A DNA stretch of 10,045 nt. It comes from Kiritimatiellia bacterium. Lineage in GTDB: Bacteria; Verrucomicrobiota; Kiritimatiellia; JAAZAB01. Below the pieces are notes generated by a model. That model was not told where the DNA came from. It made no database searches and was given only the letters and a program-made list of their open reading frames with translations. Below, one piece after another: positions 5,249 through 10,045 of this stretch (positions within the stretch are counted from its first letter, which is position 1; every line of letters begins with the position of its first letter). The translations under genes were made by a program, and so were the position numbers. The stretch spans positions 1 to 10,045 of the forward strand of contig JAGYMT010000037.1 in assembly GCA_018400335.1 (NCBI GenBank), in the 5' to 3' direction.

Positions 5249-5404
5249 ATGTCGCAGCATCTGAGTTTGAAAGCAGCCAGCAGGATCAGGACCAAGCGGA
5301 ACGTGCTCAAGCGTTTTGAGAGAATTGACTTATTGAAGGCGGACGGAAAGTGGAAGCAGGGAGACCGCGCCTATGGACTCCCAAAGACCAAGCCGCAAGA
5401 GTGA
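5249..5404 (+). CDS. PVC-type small basic protein
   Basis: A 51-aa very basic protein beginning MSQHLSLK and containing TKRNVLKRFERIDLLK and a C-terminal GLPKTKPQE. This closely fits the 'small basic protein' family I know from Chlamydiae, Verrucomicrobia and relatives (TIGR04137-like as I remember it), which is thought to be ribosome- or rRNA-associated. The function is not established. The start ATG 5249 has GGGGAAG about 5 nt upstream. Its last 32 nt overlap the start of the downstream pseudouridine synthase gene in another frame, so the two are likely translationally coupled, consistent with a ribosome-linked role. It is the first gene of a three-gene plus-strand operon and is preceded by three leader hairpins. 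Confidence 0.85.
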   Translation: MSQHLSLKAASRIRTKRNVLKRFERIDLLKADGKWKQGDRAYGLPKTKPQE

Positions 5405-6161
5405 CGCGGACTCGCGGGCGATGCGGCTTCACAAGCATCTTGCCCGCTGCGGTCTGGGTTCCCGCCGCGCGTGCGAACGGTTGGTGGCGTCCGGGCGCGT
5501 GTCGGTTGACGGGAGTCCGGTGTCCGGACAGGGCATCTGTATTGATCCCTTCGCGCAGGTGGTGGAGGTTGACGGCAGGCGCGTGGAGCCTGAGAGTACG
5601 ACGGTGCTGATGCTGAACAAGCCGCGCGATATCCTGTGCACATCGTCGGATCCGCGGGGACGCCGCACCTTTCTCTCGCTGCTTCCGCGGCTTGACGCGC
5701 GTCTGTTCACCATCGGGCGGCTGGACAGGGACAGTGAGGGGCTTCTGCTTGTCACTAATGACGGCGATCTGGCCCACGCTCTGATGCATCCGAGCCGCGG
5801 GGTTGAGAAGAAGTATCGGGTTTGGATAGGCAGGAAGCTCTCGCCCGGCGAGATTTCCAGAGTCAGGTCCGGAATAAAATCGGGCGAAGATAATCTGAAG
5901 GCCGATGAAGTGGCGCTTGTCAAGAGCGGGGAAGGCGTCTTCGTCTACGAGCTCCGGCTGCACGAGGGGCGCAACAGGCACATCAGGCGGATGTTCGAGG
6001 CGCTGGGGATAAAGGTCAAAAGGCTCAAGAGAACGGCAATCGGGCCGCTCGAAATCGGGGGCCTTCGCCTCGGCTCTTGGCGTCTCTTGGAGGCTGACGA
6101 AATCGCTGGTCTTCGAAATGGCATTAGCGTGGCGATTGGCGACAAAGGAGGTGCGCGGTGA
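5373..6161 (+). CDS. RluB/RsuA-family rRNA pseudouridine synthase
   Basis: The 262-aa product has an N-terminal S4 RNA-binding domain (about residues 17-65, MRLHKHLARCGLGSRRACE) followed by the pseudouridine synthase core. The family motif GRLDRDSEGLLLVTNDG at 115-131 places the catalytic aspartate at D118. LNKPRDILCTSSDPRGRRTFLSLLP and LMHPSRGVEKKYRV resemble RluB more than RsuA, so 23S rRNA (the helix modified by RluB) is the more likely target, not 16S. EGRNRHIRRMFEALG near 213-227 is the usual C-terminal motif. ATG 5373 has AGGGAG 9 nt upstream; an in-frame ATG at 5421 just before the S4 domain is an alternative without a good SD. It overlaps the small basic protein by 32 nt and the next gene by 4 nt (GTGA). 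Confidence 0.93.
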   Translation: MDSQRPSRKSDADSRAMRLHKHLARCGLGSRRACERLVASGRVSVDGSPVSGQGICIDPFAQVVEVDGRRVEPESTTVLMLNKPRDILCTSSDPRGRRTFLSLLPRLDARLFTIGRLDRDSEGLLLVTNDGDLAHALMHPSRGVEKKYRVWIGRKLSPGEISRVRSGIKSGEDNLKADEVALVKSGEGVFVYELRLHEGRNRHIRRMFEALGIKVKRLKRTAIGPLEIGGLRLGSWRLLEADEIAGLRNGISVAIGDKGGAR

Positions 6162-7036
6162 AGAAGTGTGTATGCATGATGATCGCGGCAGGATTGGTCA
6201 TGGCCGGGACGGTTTCCGGCGATGCGCAGATCGAGCCCGCGCCGAAGGTACGGGTGCTCAAGAGCAACGTCAACCTCCGGGCGAAGCCGAACATCCACTC
6301 GGAGACCGTGGGGCAGGTTTCTGAAAAGGACGAGTTGCTGGCCATTCGTTTCACCAACGAGTGGGTGGAGATTGTACCTCCTCAATCCATTGATTTGTGG
6401 GTACTGGGCGATTACGTGAACGGCGGCGTGATTGCAGGCGACAACGTCAACGTGAGGGCCGGGGCCGGCATTAATTTCAACATCGTGGGTCGTCTTGCGA
6501 AGGGTGAGAACGTGACTGTCCGGGGGGAGAAGGGGCTATGGGTCAGCATCGCTCCGCCGGAGAAGAGCTCGCTGTGGATTCACTCAGTCCTGGTGGAGGT
6601 TATTCCCGTTCCGCCGGAGGAAGAAGAGGCGGAGTCCGTTGAGAAGGACGGTTCGGTCGAGGTGGTGGAGGGGGGGCAGGGCGACCCCGTAACGGGCCAT
6701 GTGGAGATGGAGGATTCAGAAGGCACGGGGACAGACCTCGCTGTTCCGCCGCCGGCTGACCTCGATCTTGTTGAATCTCCGTATCAGGGTCAGAGAAGGC
6801 AGTATGAGGGGCTGCTGCGGCCCAGGAGTTTTCTTGCGCGAAGCCCGAGCAAGTATCGGCTCATCGCTTATGACGAGCGCAACAGGGCTGTTACCCTTTG
6901 CTTCATCAAGGGAAACGAGGTGCAGCTCAAGTCGCTTCTCAACCGGCACATGGTGGTGACGGGGCGGGTCTACTGGGTGCGCAGGTCCGAATACCCCGTG
7001 CTTGTTCCGGACAGGATTATACTTAAGGCGCAGTAG
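6158..7036 (+). CDS. Secreted/periplasmic protein with two bacterial SH3 domains
   Basis: The 292-aa product begins with a signal peptide (KK, then CVCMMIAAGLVMAGTVSG, likely cut near residue 23). Two SH3b repeats follow, each with the typical xVNLRAxPN / xVNVRAGAG signature: residues about 31-88 and 90-148. An acidic, proline-rich linker (about 150-205) leads to a C-terminal domain (about 215-290; YRLIAYDERNRAVTLCFI, VVTGRVYWVRRSEYPVLVP) that looks like an OB-like beta domain, an assignment I cannot confirm. SH3b proteins usually bind peptidoglycan or peptides in the envelope. Start is GTG 6158 with AAAGGAGG about 5 nt upstream, overlapping the pseudouridine synthase stop as GTGA, so co-translation is likely. 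Why an envelope protein sits in a ribosome-related operon is unknown. Confidence 0.85.
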   Translation: MKKCVCMMIAAGLVMAGTVSGDAQIEPAPKVRVLKSNVNLRAKPNIHSETVGQVSEKDELLAIRFTNEWVEIVPPQSIDLWVLGDYVNGGVIAGDNVNVRAGAGINFNIVGRLAKGENVTVRGEKGLWVSIAPPEKSSLWIHSVLVEVIPVPPEEEEAESVEKDGSVEVVEGGQGDPVTGHVEMEDSEGTGTDLAVPPPADLDLVESPYQGQRRQYEGLLRPRSFLARSPSKYRLIAYDERNRAVTLCFIKGNEVQLKSLLNRHMVVTGRVYWVRRSEYPVLVPDRIILKAQ

Positions 7037-7043
7037 CTCGGCC

Positions 7044-7295
7044 TCAGTACAGCTTCTCGTATTCGCCCTTACTGGTCTTTTTGAGTTTATGGAAGCCTGC
7101 GCTCTTTGCTCTGTCGTCGAGTCCGCTTTGAGAAGAGCCGACGGCCGGCGCGGAGATCAGGCGTACAAGTGCGGCGCCGCAGGAAGGGCAGCTCTGTAAC
7201 GGATCTTCGGTCAGTCGTTCTATTCTCTCGAAGCGCGAGCGGCAGGAATCGCACGCGCGCGCAGGGTCTCTTGCCTGGTATTCTCTGATCGGCAT
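7044..7295 (-). CDS. FmdB-family zinc-ribbon protein
   Basis: The 83-aa product starts MPIREYQ and contains two CxxC pairs, C15-x-x-C18 and C36-x-x-C39, typical of the FmdB/putative regulatory zinc ribbon family. RLISAP (45-50) and the basic C-terminal tail (KLKKTSKGEYEKLY) also fit that family. FmdB proteins are named after a regulator of amide metabolism; the role here is unknown. The start at 7295 is supported by the GGAGGAGGAG tract upstream. An earlier in-frame ATG at 7328 would prepend a poly-glycine encoded by that same purine-rich tract and is rejected. It starts 33 nt after the alpha/beta hydrolase gene and converges on the SH3 gene, with only 7 nt between the two stops and no visible terminator. 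Confidence 0.85.
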   Translation of the reverse strand: MPIREYQARDPARACDSCRSRFERIERLTEDPLQSCPSCGAALVRLISAPAVGSSQSGLDDRAKSAGFHKLKKTSKGEYEKLY

Positions 7296-7300
7296 AGCGT

Positions 7301-7328
7301 CTCCTCCTCCTCCGCCGCCTCCTCCCAA
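7301..7328 (-). promoter_or_regulatory. GGAGG-repeat ribosome-binding tract
   Basis: On the minus strand the intercistronic space before the FmdB-type gene is almost pure G/A with four or more overlapping AGGAGG/GGCGG units, so several Shine-Dalgarno registers are available. The spacing to ATG 7295 is about 5 nt for the nearest. Confidence 0.5.
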
Positions 7329-8156
7329 TCAGGACGACAACCCGATCGCGGCGGCGCCGGTCAAATGATCGTTCAGCCACGAAACCGCGACGGGCCAGAC
7401 CTTCCGGGTCCAGCTGTTCCCCGGGTCGTAGATATATCCGTGTCCTGAGCCCGGGCTGGGCATGAACTCCACGCCGCGGCCGGCCTTCATAAGGGCTTCG
7501 GCCAGGATGTGCGACTGGCTGCAGGGAACGACATCGTCGCCCGGGTCGTGCGCCAGCAGCATGGGCGCGGAGTTTCCGTCAACGTGCAGCGCGGGCGAAG
7601 CCTGCACCCACGCCTCACTCTTCGCGGAAACGGGTCCGCCGAGAAACGCCTGCCAGTGCTCCTTGATCTCCTGGAGGGCGATGAAATTGTGGACCCCGTG
7701 AATATCAACCACGCAGTTCACCCTTGAAGAAACCGATTCATCCGCTTCTTCGAGCACGCCAAGGCATGCGGCAAGGTGTCCGCCGGCTGAGCTCCCGAAT
7801 GCGGCAACACGGTCGGGGCTGATGTCAAAGCGCTTCGCGTTGCCTCGCAGCCAGCGCACGGCCGCCTGGCAGTCCTTGACGGCGGCGGGGAAGGGCGCGG
7901 TCCGTGTGAGCCGGTAATCAATGGTGCAGGCCAGGTAGCCGTCCAGAGAGATGCGATGGGCGTGCCAGAGGAATTGCTGGCGCGCCCCGGCGTGCCAGCC
8001 GCCGCCGTGAACGAATATCACCGCTGCTCCGTTGTGTTTCGCGTTTTCGGGCAGATAGGTGTCGGCGACGAGATCTTCACCGCCGGGGCTCGCGAAGCGT
8101 TCCGTTAAGGCCGGATCCGGCACATCCTTGTCATAGTATTCCAGAGAGTTAGACAT
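7329..8156 (-). CDS. Alpha/beta-hydrolase (esterase/lipase, BD-FAE/HSL-like)
   Basis: The 275-aa product has the alpha/beta-hydrolase layout. The oxyanion-hole motif HGGGW is at 50-54, the nucleophile elbow G-S-S-A-G with S123 at 121-125, the acid at D207 (HDPGDDVVP) and histidine H239 (GSGHGY). The HGGGW and GSSAGG motifs are typical of hormone-sensitive-lipase/BD-FAE esterases, which in polysaccharide loci often remove acetyl or feruloyl groups. An ester substrate on a glycan is inferred from context only. No signal peptide is seen. Start ATG 8156 has AAAGAG upstream; I see no convincing promoter in the 276-nt gap to the sulfatase, which also holds a terminator. It is followed after 33 nt by the FmdB-type gene. 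Confidence 0.88.
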   Translation of the reverse strand: MSNSLEYYDKDVPDPALTERFASPGGEDLVADTYLPENAKHNGAAVIFVHGGGWHAGARQQFLWHAHRISLDGYLACTIDYRLTRTAPFPAAVKDCQAAVRWLRGNAKRFDISPDRVAAFGSSAGGHLAACLGVLEEADESVSSRVNCVVDIHGVHNFIALQEIKEHWQAFLGGPVSAKSEAWVQASPALHVDGNSAPMLLAHDPGDDVVPCSQSHILAEALMKAGRGVEFMPSPGSGHGYIYDPGNSWTRKVWPVAVSWLNDHLTGAAAIGLSS

Positions 8157-8306
8157 TCCAGCTCTTTCTGAATCTTTGCAGATAGATAAGGTTTCAGGTT
8201 TCCTTCTTCGCCGAGGCTAAGGAGGACAAGTCAGGGTTCAGTCTGCCTTCAGATCGTGCGGTGCAATCAGGTTTTTTCAAGCGACTGATTCTCCCGATTC
8301 TTGGAG

Positions 8307-8323
8307 CCGGCCGTCCCGGCCGG
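8307..8323. repeat. GC-rich hairpin next to the terminator
   Basis: CCGGCC (8307-8312) and GGCCGG (8318-8323) flank GTCCC. It lies 7 bp from the terminator hairpin and could be part of a two-hairpin repeat element. No T-run adjoins it. Confidence 0.45.
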
Positions 8324-8326
8324 ATG

Positions 8327-8347
8327 AAAAACGGCGGGGACCGCCGT
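8327..8347 (-). terminator. Intrinsic terminator of the sulfatase gene
   Basis: On the minus strand, ACGGCGG-TCC-CCGCCGT (8347-8331) is a 7-bp G+C-rich stem with a 3-base loop, directly followed by TTTTT then CATC. It lies about 86-106 nt downstream of the sulfatase stop, so sulfatase transcription probably ends here and the hydrolase is separately expressed. Confidence 0.62.
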
Positions 8348-8432
8348 CTCCATTCTCATTTTTCGAGCAAGTCTCCAAACCCATAAAATACGATTCATAT
8401 AGCAACGTCAAATACCCGGCTTCCCATAAAAT

Positions 8433-9839
8433 TCAGAAAGAAACGACATTCTTTCGAGGCGCGCGCCACACGGGCACGCTGCCGGTCTCAAGCCTCTCGC
8501 CGTCGGAAAGATTCTCCGGCCGATCCTTCAGCTCGCGTGCCAGGGTCGAGCGCAATTTGGCGAGCGTTTCGGCGTGTTCCGGCGTCGAGGAAAGATCGCA
8601 GAACTCATTGGGGTCGCCCGTCCTGTCGAATAACTGTTCCTCTCCGTTTGTGGGGTTCCACACGTATTTCCATTTCCCCGTGGTGATGCACTGGTAGGTG
8701 TTTTCCGGTGCGTAGCATGGGGAGTGTTCGTGGTGGTAATAAGGTCTCGGATCGAAGCTCTCACCTTTCAGCACCGGCATGAGGCTGCGGCCTTCGACGG
8801 TGTCGGGAATCGGTACTCCGGCGGCATCGAGGAACGTGGGCATGATATCCTCCAGTCCGACAAGGGATTCATCCAGAACGTTGGCCTGTCCGTGCGGCGG
8901 GCGGATTATGAACGGGATCCGCGCCGACCCGTCACAGGCGCTCACCTTGCGCCACAGGTGATGATCGCCCAGCATCTCGCCGTGATCGGCGGTGAATGCG
9001 ATCAATGTGTTGTTCAGCAGCCCGGAACGCCCCATATATTCCATGAAGCGTCCGACCTGGGAATCAATATACGCCAGGTATGCGAAGTAGCCGGCGCGCG
9101 CGCGGTGGTTCATTTCCGGCGAAACCTTTCCGCGCCATGCGTTGACGTCCATAGGGTATCTCGCCTCTTCGGCGTTTCGCCTGGCCCACTCGCCTACGAC
9201 GGGCTGCGGGATATCCTTATCCATAAACAGGTCGAAGAAATACCGCGGGGGACACCAAGGGGGGTGAGGACCGTTGAATGAAAGGCAGATAAAGAACGGG
9301 CGCTCCGGGTCACGCTTCCTGATGTGTTCCATCGCCTGGCCGGTGAGCCACGTTTCCTCCTGCTGGTGCTCCGGCAGATAATTGGGGCGTGCCATCCACG
9401 AGTTGGCATGGACCCCGTGAGCGGACCTTGCGTGCGGTATTCCGGTTTCGCGGTTGATCCATTCGTCGTAATCGCCGGGAATCACCAGCTCCTCGAATCC
9501 GAGGTGCAGCCGCCCGGGGTGAAAATGGGTCTTCCCAACGTTGATTGTCTGATACCCGGCGCGAGTAAGTTCCCCGGCCAAGGTGTGCTTATAGGGCCAG
9601 GGCTGGCCGTCCTGATATCCAAGCATTCCATGCGAGTCGGGCTTCATTCCGGTCATGATGGAGCGCCGCGCCGCGATGCAGGACGCGCAGGGCGTGAATC
9701 CGCTGGTGAATGTAACGCCACCTGCTGAGAGGCTGTCAAGGTGCGGCGTCTCGGCCACGGGATGGCCGAGGCGTCCAAGACTGTCGCCCCGCCAGTGATC
9801 GGTGAGAATCAGAACCAAGTTCGGTTTTGCATCGCTCAT
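8433..9839 (-). CDS. Arylsulfatase-family sulfatase with C-x-A-x-R formylglycine motif
   Basis: The 468-aa product is a formylglycine-dependent sulfatase of the alkaline phosphatase superfamily. Residues 7-18 (NLVLILTDHWRG) give the first metal-binding region around D14. The activation motif is C54-I-A-A-R58, and FTADHGEMLGDHHLWRK supplies D285, H286 and K298. Canonical aerobic sulfatases have C-x-P-x-R; the C-x-A-x-R variant is known in anaerobic bacteria and is matured by the radical-SAM anSME. PHPPW (191-195) and the C-terminal KYVWNPTNGEEQLFDRTGDPNE are also typical. Start 9839 has AAAGGAGG 7 nt upstream; the longer open frame to 9947 is rejected. No signal peptide means a cytoplasmic enzyme acting on imported sulfated sugar. 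No activator gene is in the window. Confidence 0.93.
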   Translation of the reverse strand: MSDAKPNLVLILTDHWRGDSLGRLGHPVAETPHLDSLSAGGVTFTSGFTPCASCIAARRSIMTGMKPDSHGMLGYQDGQPWPYKHTLAGELTRAGYQTINVGKTHFHPGRLHLGFEELVIPGDYDEWINRETGIPHARSAHGVHANSWMARPNYLPEHQQEETWLTGQAMEHIRKRDPERPFFICLSFNGPHPPWCPPRYFFDLFMDKDIPQPVVGEWARRNAEEARYPMDVNAWRGKVSPEMNHRARAGYFAYLAYIDSQVGRFMEYMGRSGLLNNTLIAFTADHGEMLGDHHLWRKVSACDGSARIPFIIRPPHGQANVLDESLVGLEDIMPTFLDAAGVPIPDTVEGRSLMPVLKGESFDPRPYYHHEHSPCYAPENTYQCITTGKWKYVWNPTNGEEQLFDRTGDPNEFCDLSSTPEHAETLAKLRSTLARELKDRPENLSDGERLETGSVPVWRAPRKNVVSF

Positions 9840-9858
9840 CCAATACCTCCTTTTCTTC

Positions 9859-9887
9859 ACACTATTTCCATGCATTTTGCAAGTCAA
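9859..9887 (-). promoter_or_regulatory. Candidate promoter of the sulfatase gene
   Basis: Minus-strand TTGACT (9887-9882, 5 of 6) and TAGTGT (9864-9859, 3 of 6) are spaced 17 bp. The leader to ATG 9839 would be about 13-15 nt and already contains the AAAGGAGG site. The -10 is weak. Confidence 0.35.
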
Positions 9888-9996
9888 CTCAAAAATCGGG
9901 ACTTGTCGTTGCCACACCCTGCAGCCAGGCTCGCTGATGCCGGACAATGGTGCCTCATTGTCGAGAAACTGTTATGAAGACCAAGCGTTCATGCCT

Positions 9997-10028
9997 GCCC
10001 GCGCGCGGAGCGCACGGGCCACCTTTTT
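9997..10028 (+). terminator. Terminator-like hairpin at the right edge
   Basis: On the plus strand GCCCG (9997-10001), GCGC (10003-10006), loop GGA, GCGC (10010-10013) and CGGGC (10015-10019) form a 9-bp stem with one C-A mismatch, followed by CACCTTTTT. This is a fair rho-independent terminator shape, but no plus-strand gene ends in front of it. It may terminate a small transcript, act as a repeat, or be part of an ORF that begins near 9976-9991 and runs off the edge. Confidence 0.35.
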
Positions 10029-10045
10029 CCTTTTCCTGCGGCAGA

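Larger units (their letters stand above)
8157..8432. other. Intergenic region between sulfatase and hydrolase
   Basis: No coding frame is supported here. It contains a terminator hairpin at 8331-8347 and a GC-rich hairpin at 8307-8323, reported separately. I found no recognised promoter for the hydrolase in the remaining sequence. Confidence 0.5.

Noticed and set aside
5307..5981. Long minus-strand ORF antisense to the pseudouridine synthase
   Set aside because: It is a shadow of the GC-rich codons of a well-supported gene, with arginine/proline-rich composition and no recognisable domain.
7296..7328. Poly-glycine N-terminus of the FmdB-type protein
   Set aside because: The glycine run is the translation of a Shine-Dalgarno-like GGAGG tract; the family normally starts with MPIxEY.
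9840..9947. Longer sulfatase N-terminus (ATG at 9947)
   Set aside because: The extra 36 residues have no family match, and AAAGGAGG directly precedes ATG 9839, where the conserved sulfatase start lies.
1..10045. tRNA, rRNA or insertion-sequence genes
   Set aside because: I saw no cloverleaf or rRNA sequence, no transposase motifs and no terminal inverted repeats with target duplications.

Overview
The window looks like chromosomal DNA from a bacterium of the PVC superphylum, most likely the Kiritimatiellota/Lentisphaerae/Verrucomicrobiota side. The best taxonomic marker is a 51-aa 'small basic protein' at 5249-5404, a family I know from Chlamydiae, Verrucomicrobia, Planctomycetes and Lentisphaerae. 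A cytoplasmic-type sulfatase, a sialidase-like protein, a GH43-like propeller and a URO-D-like protein together also fit this group. Coding DNA is GC-rich, while the long intergenic region at 4797-5248 is much richer in A+T. This assignment is inference from gene content; no rRNA or tRNA gene was recognised.

Layout. 1-1276 is an accessory-looking stretch on the minus strand. It holds a partial hypothetical ORF running off the left edge, an overlapping RHH antitoxin/RelE-like toxin pair with a candidate promoter and operator, and a frameshifted four-helix-bundle (23S rRNA-IVS type) pseudogene flanked by a hexamer repeat. 1277-4796 is a minus-strand carbohydrate-linked cluster: a URO-D/corrinoid-methyltransferase-like protein, a four-Asp-box sialidase-like protein and a five-bladed-propeller glycosidase-like protein. 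A perfect 12+12 bp inverted repeat and a degenerate second copy lie just upstream of the sialidase gene.

4797-5248 is a divergent intergenic region with two palindromes sharing AACATGTT, a GTTCAG-rich inverted repeat and three successive hairpins in front of the small basic protein. 5249-7036 is a tight plus-strand operon: small basic protein, RluB/RsuA-type rRNA pseudouridine synthase (32-nt overlap) and a secreted double-SH3b protein (GTGA overlap). 7044-9839 is minus strand again: FmdB-type zinc ribbon, alpha/beta hydrolase, an intrinsic terminator, and a sulfatase with a C-x-A-x-R formylglycine motif.

How the genes may work together: the sialidase-like, GH43-like, esterase-like and sulfatase proteins suggest breakdown of a decorated (sulfated or acylated) glycan. 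All four lack an obvious signal peptide, so they would act on imported oligosaccharides in the cytoplasm. The plus-strand operon looks ribosome-related plus envelope-related. I see no clearly new multi-gene defence or mobile system. The most distinctive items are the paired operators, the H-x-H metal-site variant in the URO-D-like protein, and the structured leader of the small basic protein.
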